DNA of 64,000 bases from an uncultured Subdoligranulum sp. (GTDB lineage: Bacteria > Bacillota > Clostridia > Oscillospirales > Ruminococcaceae): positions 1-64,000 of the forward strand of contig UQZO01000012.1 in NCBI GenBank assembly GCA_900545545.1. The letters run 5' to 3'. A program made the translations under genes and the position numbers. Shown here one piece after another: positions 37,309 to 46,272 of this stretch. The number at the start of each line of letters is the position of its first letter. Within the stretch, counting starts at the first letter, position 1. A model generated the notes under the pieces. It saw only the letters and a program-made list of their open reading frames with translations. It did not search any database and had not been told where the DNA came from.

Positions 37309-38598
37309 ATGCAAGTAGTAGAAACCTTTGGGCGCACCGTGGAGGCCTGGAGCAACCAGAACCCCGCCCGCGCACGCAAGTTGCTGCGCACCGGCTGGGA
37401 AGCCCAGAACCTGAAAAACCGGCTTACCCCCGACAAACGCCTGCAGCCGGCGGACCGCAAACTGGCCCGCATCATGATGGACGCCATGCTGGCGCCCCTG
37501 CAGGACCCCGAACACTCGGCCATGGTCAGCGTGTTCACCCCCTGCGAAATGCTGCAGGAAGCGGGCCTCAACCCTTATAACGTGGAGGCGTTCTCCTGTT
37601 ATCTGTCTGCCTCCCAGGCGGAGCGGGGCTTTTTGCAGCAGGCCGAAAACACCGGCATTTCCGAAACCCTGTGCAGCTACCACAAGACCTTTCTGGGCGC
37701 GGCCCAGAAGGGCGTGCTGCCCAAACCCAAGTGCATCGTCTACACCAACCTGACCTGCGATGCCAACCTGCTGACCTTCCGCACGCTGAGCCAGCTGTAC
37801 CACGTGCAGCCCTTTGCCATCGACGTGCCCATGCAGCAGAACGAGGAAAACGTGGAATATGTGGCCGCCCAGCTGCGGGCACTGGCGGCCTTTCTGGAAC
37901 AGCAGACCGGCCACAAGATCGAAGAAGACGCCCTGAAAGAGCGGCTGCGCCGTTCCAAACGCACGCTGGAAAAATACCGCGCCTACCAGCAAAAACGCGC
38001 CGACCGGTATGTGCCCACCGATCTGGTGACGCCGCTGTACTGCGGCATGACCAACAACATCCTGCTGGGCACGCCCCAGGTGGAAGCCTACGTGGACCAG
38101 CTGCTGCAAGACGCGGAGAAAGCCCCTGCCGCCAAAGGCAAGCGCATCTACTGGATGCACACCATCCCCTTCTGGTCCGATGCCATCAAGGAGGACCTGC
38201 TCTTCCGGGAGGACGCCCAGATCGTGGGCTGTGAGCTGAGCGAAGTGTGCGAGCCGGACTTTGACCCCGAGCACCCCTATGAAGCCATGGCCCACCGGAT
38301 GGTGTACCATGCCCTCAACGGCAGCGCCCTGCGCCGCATCGAGGCGGGTATCCGCCACGCCAAACAGGTGGGGGCCGACGGTGTGGTATGGTTTGACCAC
38401 TGGGGCTGCAAGCACACCCTGGGTGCCGCCCAGCTGGCCAAAAAGAAGTTTGAGGAAGCGGGTCTGCCGCTGCTGATCCTGGACGGCGACGGCTGCGACC
38501 GCAGCCACGGCGGCGAGGGCCAGACCTCCACCCGACTGGGCGCCTTTTTGGAGATGCTGAACGAACCGGGCCGCACCGAGGAAGGAGCGCAAGGATGA
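37309..38598 (+). CDS. 2-hydroxyacyl-CoA dehydratase family protein (HgdB/FldB type)
   Basis: A 429-residue protein of the oxygen-sensitive 2-hydroxyacyl-CoA dehydratase family, which removes water from (R)-2-hydroxyacyl-CoA through a ketyl radical using a 4Fe-4S cluster. Candidate cluster cysteines are in FTPCEMLQEAG, TNLTCDANLL and DHWGCKHTLG; the late DGDGCDRSH segment is also family-like. AGAGAGAGG precedes the ATG. It overlaps the next gene by 4 bases, which supplies a second dehydratase-like part and the activator. Many such orphan pairs are annotated in gut clostridia; without a linked CoA-transferase the substrate cannot be named. Confidence 0.82.
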   Translation: MQVVETFGRTVEAWSNQNPARARKLLRTGWEAQNLKNRLTPDKRLQPADRKLARIMMDAMLAPLQDPEHSAMVSVFTPCEMLQEAGLNPYNVEAFSCYLSASQAERGFLQQAENTGISETLCSYHKTFLGAAQKGVLPKPKCIVYTNLTCDANLLTFRTLSQLYHVQPFAIDVPMQQNEENVEYVAAQLRALAAFLEQQTGHKIEEDALKERLRRSKRTLEKYRAYQQKRADRYVPTDLVTPLYCGMTNNILLGTPQVEAYVDQLLQDAEKAPAAKGKRIYWMHTIPFWSDAIKEDLLFREDAQIVGCELSEVCEPDFDPEHPYEAMAHRMVYHALNGSALRRIEAGIRHAKQVGADGVVWFDHWGCKHTLGAAQLAKKKFEEAGLPLLILDGDGCDRSHGGEGQTSTRLGAFLEMLNEPGRTEEGAQG

Positions 38599-40256
38599 AC
38601 AAGACCTATTATGTGTGCAAATACACCCCCATCGAGCTGCTGACCGCCCTGGGCGCCGAGTGTGAAAACCTGAACGGCATGCAGGAAGGGTTTGACCGGG
38701 CCGACCAGCTGGCGCACTCCAACATCTGCGGTTTCGGCAAATCCCTGCTGGAAGCGGTGATGAGCGGCCAGGTCCACGAGCTGGTACTGGTGAACTGCTG
38801 CGATACCATCCGCAGCGTCTACGATGTATTGGAGGAGAGCGGCAAGCTGGATTTCCTCTACCTTGTGGATATGCTGCACAGCGGCGGCGAATGCAGCCGC
38901 CAGCGCACCGCCGCCCAGCTGAAAGGGCTGGCCAAAGCCTACGCCGCCTACAAGGGCACCACCTTTGACGCCGAAGCCTTCCGGGCGGCCTTCCATGCCC
39001 CCGAAAAGGCCCGCGGCCCCCACATCAGCGTGCTGGGCGCCCGCATGGGCAAGGAACTGTTCGAGATGGTACAGAACGCCATGCCCTACCCGGTGGAGAA
39101 CGAGACCTGCGTGCACAACCGGTCGGTGGGCGAAGTGCTGCCGCCGGAGGACGCCGATTTTGACGCCCTGATGGAGTGGTATGCCGCCGAGCTGCTGGGG
39201 CAGGTGCCCTGCATGCGGATGATGGACAACACCGGCCGCAAGCGACTGTTCAACGACCCCGACCTGAAAGGCATCATCTACCATACGGTAAAATTCTGCG
39301 ATTTTTACAGCTTTGAGTACGCCCAGGTCAAACAGAATGTGGCGGTGCCGCTGCTGAAGATCGAATCCGACTATACGTTGCAGAGCAGCGGCCAGCTGCT
39401 GACCCGCCTGGAGGCTTTTGCCGAGAGCATGGACCCCAGCCAGGGCGAGGGGAAGGAGATCAAGATGGGAAAAGGTTATTTTGCAGGCATTGACAGCGGT
39501 TCCACCAGCACCGATGTGGTGATTCTGGACAAGGACAAAAAGATGGTCACCGGTGTGATTCTGCCCACCGGCGCCGGCGCCGCCGTGGGAGCCGAGCGCG
39601 CTTTGGAGCAGGCGCTGGAACAGGCCGGGCTGACGCGCGGCGACATTGACGCCATTGTCACCACCGGCTACGGCCGCACGGCCATCCAGGACGGCGACAA
39701 GAGCATTACCGAGATCACCTGCCACGCCCGGGGCGCCCATTACCTGGACCCCAACGTGCGCACCGTCATTGACATCGGCGGCCAGGACAGCAAGGTCATC
39801 CGTCTGGATGAAAACGGCGCGGTGGTGAACTTTGTCATGAACGACAAGTGCGCCGCCGGTACCGGCCGCTTCCTGGAAATGATGGCCCGCACCATGGAGA
39901 TGAGCCTGGACGATATGAGCAAGGCCGGTCTGCACTACAAGGAAGATATCACCATCTCCAGCATGTGCACGGTGTTTGCCGAGTCCGAGGTGGTCTCGCT
40001 GATTGCCCAGAACAAGCCCACCGACGACATCGTTCACGGCCTGAACAAGGCGGTAGCCTCCAAGACCGCCGCCCTGGCCAAGCGTGTGGGCGGTGAGGAA
40101 CGCTACATGATGACCGGCGGCGTTTCCAAAAACGAAGGGTTGGTCAAGACACTGGAAGAAAAACTGGGCACCACCCTGGTAGTCAGCGACAAGGCCCAGC
40201 TCTGCGGTGCCCTGGGCGCCGCCCTCTTCGCCATGGATATGGTGGAAACCCAGTAA
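38595..40256 (+). CDS. Fusion of a dehydratase-like domain with the HgdC/BadF-type activator ATPase
   Basis: A 553-residue protein with two parts. Residues 1 to about 285 resemble a (truncated) dehydratase subunit (LVLVNCCDTIRSVYDVL, VDMLHSGGECSRQRTAAQ). From about 292 there is a complete activator: GYFAGIDSGSTSTDVVIL (ATP site of the actin-like fold), GGQDSKVI, the cluster ligand loop CAAGTGRFLE and a second Cys in ISSMCTVFAESEV, the pair that bridges the 4Fe-4S cluster of the homodimer. In the classical glutamate and phenyllactate systems the activator is a separate small protein; here it is tethered. An internal ATG at the activator start (MGKGYFAGID, 39466) follows GGGGAAGGAGATCAAG, so the activator may also be made alone. 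Confidence 0.85.
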   Translation: MNKTYYVCKYTPIELLTALGAECENLNGMQEGFDRADQLAHSNICGFGKSLLEAVMSGQVHELVLVNCCDTIRSVYDVLEESGKLDFLYLVDMLHSGGECSRQRTAAQLKGLAKAYAAYKGTTFDAEAFRAAFHAPEKARGPHISVLGARMGKELFEMVQNAMPYPVENETCVHNRSVGEVLPPEDADFDALMEWYAAELLGQVPCMRMMDNTGRKRLFNDPDLKGIIYHTVKFCDFYSFEYAQVKQNVAVPLLKIESDYTLQSSGQLLTRLEAFAESMDPSQGEGKEIKMGKGYFAGIDSGSTSTDVVILDKDKKMVTGVILPTGAGAAVGAERALEQALEQAGLTRGDIDAIVTTGYGRTAIQDGDKSITEITCHARGAHYLDPNVRTVIDIGGQDSKVIRLDENGAVVNFVMNDKCAAGTGRFLEMMARTMEMSLDDMSKAGLHYKEDITISSMCTVFAESEVVSLIAQNKPTDDIVHGLNKAVASKTAALAKRVGGEERYMMTGGVSKNEGLVKTLEEKLGTTLVVSDKAQLCGALGAALFAMDMVETQ

Positions 40257-40270
40257 AGTTTGCAAAAAAA

Positions 40271-40303
40271 GACCTGCTTTCGTAAGAAAGCAGGTCTTTT
40301 TTT
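40271..40303 (+). terminator. Terminator of the dehydratase operon
   Basis: 11-bp stem GACCTGCTTTC/GAAAGCAGGTC, loop GTAA, followed by a T run; A-rich on the left, so it may also act for the converging acetyltransferase gene. Confidence 0.92.
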
Positions 40304-40308
40304 GTTAG

Positions 40309-40923
40309 TTACCGCAGCAGGGCGGGGTCGATGGGATGCTGTTTGAAGTAGTATTCCCGGTCGTTATCGCTGATGGGACGCAGCACCCGGCAGGGATTGC
40401 CCACCGCCACCACGTTGTCGGGCAGGTCCTTGGTGACCACGCTGCCGGCACCCACCACCACGTTATCCCCGATGGTGACGCCCGGCAGAAGGACAGCCCC
40501 GGCGCCGATCCAGCAATTTTTCCCGATGTGCACCGCCGCGTTGTACTGGTACCCTTGAGCCCGCAGCTGGGGCAGAATGGGATGTCCCGCCGTAGCCACC
40601 GTGACGTTGGGGCCGAACATAGTGTAGTCCCCCACATAGATGTGGGTATCGTCCACCAGGGTCAGGTTGAAGTTGGCGTAGACATTTTTGCCGAAATGGA
40701 CGAACTTGCCGCCGAAGTTGGCGTGCAGGGGCGGTTCGATGTAGCAGCCCTCCCCGATCTCCGCAAACATTTCTTTCAGCAATGCCGCGCGCTTTTCCCC
40801 TTCCCCGGGGCGGGTCTGGTTGTAATCATAGAGTTTTTCCAGGCAGCGGGTCTGCTCCTCCACAATGGCGGGGTCGTTGGGCAGGTAGAGGGCGGTCTGG
40901 TGCATCTTTTCCTGTTCGGTCAT
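40309..40923 (-). CDS. Sugar O-acetyltransferase (maltose/galactoside acetyltransferase type)
   Basis: A 204-residue hexapeptide-repeat acetyltransferase of the Maa/LacA/NodL group. The N-terminal helical part is followed by left-handed beta-helix repeats (VHIGKNCWIGAGAVLLPGVT, IGDNVVVGAGSVV), with the catalytic His likely in VATAGHPI. Start MTEQEKMHQT is chosen because GGAGGAAG precedes it. It overlaps the upstream 82-residue gene by 4 bases. It probably detoxifies non-metabolised sugars by acetyl-CoA-dependent 6-O-acetylation. Confidence 0.9.
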   Translation of the reverse strand: MTEQEKMHQTALYLPNDPAIVEEQTRCLEKLYDYNQTRPGEGEKRAALLKEMFAEIGEGCYIEPPLHANFGGKFVHFGKNVYANFNLTLVDDTHIYVGDYTMFGPNVTVATAGHPILPQLRAQGYQYNAAVHIGKNCWIGAGAVLLPGVTIGDNVVVGAGSVVTKDLPDNVVAVGNPCRVLRPISDNDREYYFKQHPIDPALLR

Positions 40924-41168
40924 AGGTAATCTTCCTCCCATTCTTCTTCGGCCTGCTCCGCCGCCAGATGAAGCAGCTTGGCCATCAGCGGCAGGTAGGT
41001 CACAAAAAACAGCGGCAGGCCGATGGCCACTGCGGTCTTTTTGTATTTGGGCGGGACCATCGCCCCCACGGTGATGCCCAACCCCAACAGGCAGAATTTG
41101 AGCAGTGCTATGGTTTTCCAGTCGGATTCCTGCAGATAGCGGTCCGCCAAAGCAAACAGTTTTTTCAT
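40920..41168 (-). CDS. Small membrane protein of unknown function
   Basis: An 82-residue protein with two membrane helices (about residues 20-40 and 46-66), positively charged in the loop between them (PPKYKKT) and strongly acidic at the end (AEEEWEEDYL). Similar short proteins occur in many clostridia and are sometimes labelled phosphate ABC permease, which the sequence does not support. AGGGAGGGACC lies before the ATG. It is translationally coupled to the acetyltransferase gene. Confidence 0.7.
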   Translation of the reverse strand: MKKLFALADRYLQESDWKTIALLKFCLLGLGITVGAMVPPKYKKTAVAIGLPLFFVTYLPLMAKLLHLAAEQAEEEWEEDYL

Positions 41169-41253
41169 CTACGGTCCCTCCCGTTCATTTTTCTTCATTA
41201 TGGCAGATTTCACCACCGGTGTAAAGCCTGCCGCGCCCCTTTTTGGCAGAAAT

Positions 41254-41289
41254 CAAAAAAGCGGTGCCGCCCCGCCGGGAAGCACCGCT
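41254..41289 (-). terminator. Terminator of the fructokinase gene
   Basis: 8-bp outer stem AGCGGTGC/GCACCGCT with a GC-rich loop, T run on the minus strand. Confidence 0.78.
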
Positions 41290-41302
41290 CCTATGTAGTT
41301 TT

Positions 41303-42253
41303 TTAAACGATCTTGCGCACGTCTTCCTCGGGCACCACACTGGTGATGCCGCCGTGGGTCTGGGTGGAAAGGCTGGCGGCGCAGCAGGCAAACCGGGTGA
41401 CGGCGCGCATCTCCTCCACCGTCAGGGCCTCGGGGGCCTTGCCCAGCCGCAGGAACTGGCTCATGGCGCTGCCGCCGAAGATATCCCCGGCGCCGGTGGT
41501 ATCAATGACATGCAGCCCCGTGGGGGAAGGCACCTCACCGCAGCCGTTCCGGTTGGCGAAGTGGCAGCCCTTGGGGCCGAGAGTCGCGTAGACAAGTTTG
41601 ACGCCGTATTCGTTGAGCAGCTTCTGGGCGCCTTCTTCGGGGGAAAGGCCCCACAGGAACTCGATCTCCTCATCGCTGATCTTGACGATATCCGCCTGGT
41701 GCAGGCCCCATTCGATCTGCTCCTTGGCAGCGTCCTCGCTGTCCCACAGGGGTTTACGCAGGTTGGGGTCAAAGCTCACCAGTTTACCGTGGGCTTTGGC
41801 GTAGGTCACCGCGGCCCGGGTGGCGGAGCAGGCGGGTTCGCCGGTGAGGCTCAACGTGCCGAAGTGGAAGACCTTGCAGTCGTCCAGCAGGGCGGTGTCC
41901 ACTTCCTCGCTGCGCAGGCAGGTATCGGCGCCGGGCTTGCGGGCAAAGCTGAAAGACCGGTTTCCGGTAGAATCCAGCGTGACGAAAGCCAGGGTGGTGA
42001 ACACCGCCGGGTCGATGACCAGCCCTTGGGTATCGATGCCGATTTTGTCCAGCGTGCCTTTTAAAAGATGGCCGAAGGTATCATCCCCCACCTTACCGAT
42101 GAGGGCGGTGGTGCAGCCGTACTTTTGCAGTGCGGCCAGAAAGTTGCCCGGTGCCCCGCCGGGCTGGGCCTTCAGGGTAGGATAGCCCGCTTCGTCGGTG
42201 GAAACAGGGGCAAAATCAATGAGCAGTTCGCCCAGTGCAACAACATCTTTCAT
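41303..42253 (-). CDS. scrK: Fructokinase, PfkB family
   Basis: A 316-residue PfkB-family sugar kinase. The N-terminal signature PGGAPGNFLAAL (about residues 31-42) and the C-terminal ATP and catalytic-base motif DTTGAGDIFGGS are intact, with SFDPNLRKPLW typical of fructokinases. It would phosphorylate fructose released by the two GH32 enzymes encoded 13-20 kb away; the locus is not adjacent to them, so the link is functional inference. An extended -10 promoter lies upstream. The symbol is given for the family role. Confidence 0.82.
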   Translation of the reverse strand: MKDVVALGELLIDFAPVSTDEAGYPTLKAQPGGAPGNFLAALQKYGCTTALIGKVGDDTFGHLLKGTLDKIGIDTQGLVIDPAVFTTLAFVTLDSTGNRSFSFARKPGADTCLRSEEVDTALLDDCKVFHFGTLSLTGEPACSATRAAVTYAKAHGKLVSFDPNLRKPLWDSEDAAKEQIEWGLHQADIVKISDEEIEFLWGLSPEEGAQKLLNEYGVKLVYATLGPKGCHFANRNGCGEVPSPTGLHVIDTTGAGDIFGGSAMSQFLRLGKAPEALTVEEMRAVTRFACCAASLSTQTHGGITSVVPEEDVRKIV

Positions 42254-42333
42254 GAAATAACCCTCCCGAAATCAACGGTCTAGCTATTGGCCGCCCGCAA
42301 AGCAACGACGACCTATCTATCAGTTTCTTCTGT

Positions 42334-42342
42334 ATTATATCA
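42334..42342 (-). promoter_or_regulatory. Extended -10 promoter element of the fructokinase gene
   Basis: Minus-strand TGATATAAT, an extended -10; I see no good -35. Confidence 0.5.
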
Positions 42343-42416
42343 TAAACATTCTGTCTGCGCACGTATTCCTGTTGTTTTTTTCACATACTTTTTTTGATTT
42401 CTTTACCATCTTTTAC

Positions 42417-42445
42417 TTGATTTTGGGGCAAAATCATGGTATAGT
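42417..42445 (+). promoter_or_regulatory. Promoter of the riboswitch-controlled ATPase gene
   Basis: TTGATT (42417-42422), 17-base spacer, TATAGT (42440-42445), about 10 bases before the riboswitch. Confidence 0.7.
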
Positions 42446-42454
42446 TTCGTGTTG

Positions 42455-42590
42455 AAAAGGGAGTAGTTGTAAGTCGCGCCGTCAACATCCCGATTCCCGT
42501 TCGCGGAATCTGGCGGAGCGTGCCCATACAGTGGTAACAAGACTTTTCGGCCGGAACAGGTATCCTGTCGGCCGGGGAGTCTTTTTTTGT
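42455..42590 (+). ncRNA. yybP-ykoY-type (manganese) riboswitch with terminator platform
   Basis: The leader carries the conserved pieces of the yybP-ykoY class: GGGAGTAG at 42460-42467, the loop segment GTCAACAT at 42481-42488, and TAACAAGACTTTT from about 42535. These are followed by a long hairpin (AAGACT..CGGCCGG..ACAGG with CCTGT..GGCCGG..AGTCTT) and a T run at 42582-42588, a ready transcription terminator. The class binds Mn2+ and turns on Mn efflux genes, and the next gene is a P-type cation ATPase. Identification is by eye from conserved boxes. Confidence 0.8.
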
Positions 42591-42647
42591 CTTCCCGTGC
42601 CGGCAAACCACCGGTACATTTTTATTTAGGAGAGGCGAGAAGTAAGT

Positions 42648-45260
42648 ATGCAGAAACCCTATTTCAATCTGTCCCCCAAGGAGACGCTGGAACAACTGGG
42701 CGTCACCTCCGGCGGCCTGACCAGCCAGCAGGCTGCCGAGCGCCTGAACCAGTACGGGCCCAACCGTCTGGCCGAAGGCGAGAAAAAGAGCTGGATCTCG
42801 GTTTTTCTGGAGCAGTTCAAGGACCTGCTGGTGGCCATCCTCATTGTGGCGGCCATCATCTCGATGTTCTCGGGCAATCTGGAAAGCACGCTGGTCATCT
42901 TTGCGGTGCTGATCCTCAACGCCGTGCTGGGCACCGTGCAGTATTTCAAGGCGGAAAAATCCCTGGAAAGCCTGAAAGCCATGAGCGCACCTTCCGCCAA
43001 GGTGCTGCGTGACGGCCAGCGGATGGAAGTGGCCGGTGACCAGGTGGTGCCCGGCGACATTGTGGAACTGGAAGCCGGCGACCTGATCGTGGCGGACGGC
43101 CGCATCCTGAACAGCTGGTCGCTGAAAGTCAACGAAAGCTCGCTGACCGGCGAGTCCGAAGCAGTGGAAAAGAGCCGCGAGGCCATTCCCGGTGAGGAAG
43201 TGGCCCTGGGCGACCAGAAAAACATGGCCTTCTCCGGTTCGCTGGTAACCTACGGCCGCGCCACCATGGTAGTGACCGACACCGGCATGAACACCCAGCT
43301 GGGCCGCATTGCCACCCTGATGAACGAAACCCAGCAGCGCAAGACCCCGCTGCAGAAAAACCTGGACGACTTCTCCGGCAAGCTGGCCGTGGTCATCATG
43401 GTGATCTGCGTGGTGGTGTTCCTTTTGTCGGTATTCCGCAACGGCATGGGCGTGCTGGATTCCCTGATGTTCGCCGTGGCCCTGGCCGTGGCAGCCATCC
43501 CCGAAGCGCTGAGCTCCATCGTCACCATCGTGCTGGCCATGGGCACCCAGAAAATGGCCCGCCAGAACGCCATTATCAAGGAACTGAAAGCTGTGGAGAG
43601 CCTGGGTTCGGTGCAGGTGATCTGCTCCGACAAGACCGGCACCCTGACCCAGAACCGCATGACGGTACAGAACATCTGGGCCGACGGAACCCTGACCAAG
43701 GGCACCGACCTGGAACTGGCCAACGACGCCCAGCGCACCCTTTTGAAGATTGCCGTGCTGGACAGCGATGCCACCATCAACCCCGAAACCAACGCCCCGG
43801 TGGGCGACCCCACCGAGGTTGCCCTGGTGCAGCTGGGCAACTACTTCTATGTGGAGGCCCCGGTCTACCGCAGCCAGCACCCCCGCCTGGCGGAGCTGGC
43901 CTTTGACTCCGACCGCAAACTGATGAGCACCCTGCACAACACCGATGACGGCCCCATGCTGTACACCAAGGGTGCTATCGACGTGCTGCTTGACCGCTCT
44001 ACCCATCTGCTGACCGGCGACGGCGTGGTACCCATGACGCCGGAACGCCGCGCAGAAATTGAAAAGGTCAACCGCGAACTGTCCGAGAACGGCCTGCGCG
44101 TACTGGCCTTTGCCCAGCGTCCCATGGCGGAGGCCCGCCTGCTGACGCTGGAGGATGAACAGGACTACACCTTTGTGGGCCTGATTTCCATGATCGACCC
44201 GCCGCGCCCCGAGAGCGTGCAGGCGGTGGCCGAGGCCAAGAAGGCGGGCATCCGCACCGTGATGATCACCGGCGACCACAAGGTGACGGCTACGGCCATT
44301 GCCAAGCAGATCGGCATCTTTGAGGACGGCGATCTTTCGGTGGACGGCGTGGAACTGGAAGCCATGTCCGACGCCGAACTGGACGAAAAGCTGCCCCGCA
44401 TTGCGGTGTATGCCCGTGTTTCCCCTGAGCACAAGATCCGCATCGTGACCGCCTGGCAGCGCCGCGGCTGCATTGCCGCCATGACCGGCGACGGCGTCAA
44501 CGATGCCCCGGCCCTGAAAAAGGCTGACGTGGGTGTTGCCATGGGCATCACCGGTACCGAGGTCAGCAAGGATGCCGCCGCCATGATCCTGGCCGACGAC
44601 AACTTTGCCACCATCGTCAAGGCCGTGCTCAACGGCCGCAGCGTCTACGCCAACATCCGCAACGCCATCCAGTTCCTGCTGTCCGGCAATATGGGCGCCA
44701 TTCTGGCAGTCATCTATGCCTCGCTGGCAGGCCTCAGCGTGCCGTTCCAGCCGGTGCACCTGCTCTTCATCAACCTGCTCACCGACAGCCTGCCCGCCAT
44801 CGCACTGGGCATGGAGCCGGCCCGTCCCGGTCTGATGGACCAGAAGCCCCGTGACCCCAACGCTTCCATGATGGACAAGCCCATGCTGAGCCACGTGTTC
44901 GGCCAGGGCCTGATGATCGGCGTGGTTTCCATGATCGCTTTCTATATCGGTCTTGCCCAGGGCGGCCCCGCCCTGGCCAGCACCATGGCCTTTGCCACCC
45001 TGACCCTGGCCCGCCTGTTCCACGGCTTCAACTGCCGCGGCACCGAGTCCATCTTCCGCCTGGGTCTTTCCAGCAACACCTATTCCCTGATGGCTTTCGG
45101 GGTGGGCGTGCTGCTGCTGGCCTTCGTGCTCTTTGTCCCCGCGCTGGAGGGCCTGTTCCTGGTGGCCCCGGTCAACGGCTTCCAGCTGCTGTGCATCATC
45201 GGCCTGGCTTTCCTGCCCACGCTGCTGATCCAGCTTTCCCGCGTGATCCGCGGCAAATAA
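42648..45260 (+). CDS. P-type cation-transporting ATPase, probable manganese/calcium exporter
   Basis: An 870-residue P2-type ATPase: cation-ATPase N domain, actuator motif LTGESEAVE, phosphorylation site SDKTGTLTQN, hinge motif TGDGVNDAPALKKADVG, ten membrane helices. In M4 the usual PEGLP is PEALS; in M5 the position of SERCA Glu771 is Ala (LSGNMGAIL), while M6 keeps NLLTDSLPAIALG. Thus site I appears lost and site II kept, as in single-ion bacterial pumps. With a yybP-ykoY riboswitch upstream, Mn2+ export is the best guess; sequence similarity alone would say Ca2+. AGGAGAGGCGAG precedes the ATG. Confidence 0.9.
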   Translation: MQKPYFNLSPKETLEQLGVTSGGLTSQQAAERLNQYGPNRLAEGEKKSWISVFLEQFKDLLVAILIVAAIISMFSGNLESTLVIFAVLILNAVLGTVQYFKAEKSLESLKAMSAPSAKVLRDGQRMEVAGDQVVPGDIVELEAGDLIVADGRILNSWSLKVNESSLTGESEAVEKSREAIPGEEVALGDQKNMAFSGSLVTYGRATMVVTDTGMNTQLGRIATLMNETQQRKTPLQKNLDDFSGKLAVVIMVICVVVFLLSVFRNGMGVLDSLMFAVALAVAAIPEALSSIVTIVLAMGTQKMARQNAIIKELKAVESLGSVQVICSDKTGTLTQNRMTVQNIWADGTLTKGTDLELANDAQRTLLKIAVLDSDATINPETNAPVGDPTEVALVQLGNYFYVEAPVYRSQHPRLAELAFDSDRKLMSTLHNTDDGPMLYTKGAIDVLLDRSTHLLTGDGVVPMTPERRAEIEKVNRELSENGLRVLAFAQRPMAEARLLTLEDEQDYTFVGLISMIDPPRPESVQAVAEAKKAGIRTVMITGDHKVTATAIAKQIGIFEDGDLSVDGVELEAMSDAELDEKLPRIAVYARVSPEHKIRIVTAWQRRGCIAAMTGDGVNDAPALKKADVGVAMGITGTEVSKDAAAMILADDNFATIVKAVLNGRSVYANIRNAIQFLLSGNMGAILAVIYASLAGLSVPFQPVHLLFINLLTDSLPAIALGMEPARPGLMDQKPRDPNASMMDKPMLSHVFGQGLMIGVVSMIAFYIGLAQGGPALASTMAFATLTLARLFHGFNCRGTESIFRLGLSSNTYSLMAFGVGVLLLAFVLFVPALEGLFLVAPVNGFQLLCIIGLAFLPTLLIQLSRVIRGK

Positions 45261-45276
45261 TTCTTTGCGCAGAATA

Positions 45277-45310
45277 AGAGGCCCCCGGCTTATGGCCGGG
45301 GGCCTCTTTT
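45277..45310. terminator. Shared terminator after the ATPase gene
   Basis: Stem AGAGGCCCCCGGC/GCCGGGGGCCTCT with T run; also lies just past the converging CPBP gene. Confidence 0.9.
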
Positions 45311-45316
45311 GGTGTT

Positions 45317-46045
45317 TTATGCCTGTGCCGCCAGGCGGTCGGCGCAGCGGGTAAAGCCCCGCAGCGCCCAGAGGGTCAGCGCCAGCCCTGCGGCTGATAT
45401 GAGCAACAAAAGCACGGTACCCACCGCCGGATTCCATACCAGAAGCGGATAACCGCTGAAATTCAGGAAAGCACTGGCATTGAACAACACGTGGAGGATG
45501 ATCCCGTAGGCAATGGACCCTGTATACCAGCACAGATACCCCAGCAGCAACCCGAAGATCAGCGTTTGGGGAATCTGGGTCCAGTAGTGGCAAAGCACGA
45601 ACAGCACCGCCGGAATCACGATGCCTGCTTTCCAGTGGATTCTGGCACACAGCCCCTGGGTCAGCCCGCCACGGAAAATCAGTTCCTCATTGATGGGCCC
45701 CAGCAGGGCAATCGCCAACATCTGAAACGGCATCGGTCCATTCAAAAAGGTGCTGCTCACTTTGTCGGAGGCAAACCATACCCCCAGCACCACCGAGATC
45801 TGCATCACCAGAAGCTGTGCCGCCAGCAAAACCAGCGTCCAGCCCAGCAGAGGTTTTCGCACCCGGAACAAAGCGCGCCAGTTTGAGGGCGGCGCTATCC
45901 CCAGCAGCACCACCGCCAGCACCAGCGTAAGAACGCTGACAAACAGCAGGCTTCTCACATCCCGGGGTATGCCCAGACAAACGGCCACGAGATACCCTGC
46001 GAACAGATAAACCACGCCCAGCACAACGCCCTGCCAGAGTTTCAT
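45317..46045 (-). CDS. CPBP-family intramembrane metalloprotease (Abi/Rce1-like)
   Basis: A 242-residue protein with about seven membrane helices. The catalytic motifs of the family are all seen: EE in INEELIFRGGL (about residue 137), the second motif FVLCHYWTQ and the third HVLFNASAF. Start MKLWQGVVLG follows GGCGGTGA; an upstream in-frame codon lies within a spacer with no ribosome site. Members process prenylated or bacteriocin-type peptides or give self-protection; no substrate gene is adjacent, though a peptide-resistance-type ABC module is divergently encoded. Confidence 0.85.
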   Translation of the reverse strand: MKLWQGVVLGVVYLFAGYLVAVCLGIPRDVRSLLFVSVLTLVLAVVLLGIAPPSNWRALFRVRKPLLGWTLVLLAAQLLVMQISVVLGVWFASDKVSSTFLNGPMPFQMLAIALLGPINEELIFRGGLTQGLCARIHWKAGIVIPAVLFVLCHYWTQIPQTLIFGLLLGYLCWYTGSIAYGIILHVLFNASAFLNFSGYPLLVWNPAVGTVLLLLISAAGLALTLWALRGFTRCADRLAAQA

Positions 46046-46203
46046 ATACTTCACCGCCTTGTAACAGATTAGTTCCAGTGTACCGCCGCTGCGCCCGCCC
46101 GGCAAGCGGCAGATTCTACAGCGAGTTGTAACAAAAATTGTACAGTATGCCGGTTACCGGGCGGCGGTTCTCCCCGTTTGCCAAATCTTTGGGGAAATTT
46201 TGT

Positions 46204-46232
46204 TTGCCCTGCCTTGCAAAACCCGATATACT
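46204..46232 (+). promoter_or_regulatory. Promoter of the response regulator/kinase/ABC operon
   Basis: TTGCCC (46204-46209), 17-base spacer, TATACT (46227-46232), about 35 bases before the ATG. Confidence 0.6.
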
Positions 46233-46272
46233 GGAACCAAAACCCAGGCAAGAACCAACCGGAGGGGAATTC

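Noticed and set aside
40920..41168. Phosphate ABC permease label for the 82-residue membrane protein
   Set aside because: It has only two helices, no EAA loop and no transporter partner genes.
42284..42300. Shared short string ATTGGCCGCCCGCA also present near 62692
   Set aside because: Fourteen GC-rich bases in two unrelated gaps, with no wider similarity; chance or trivial.
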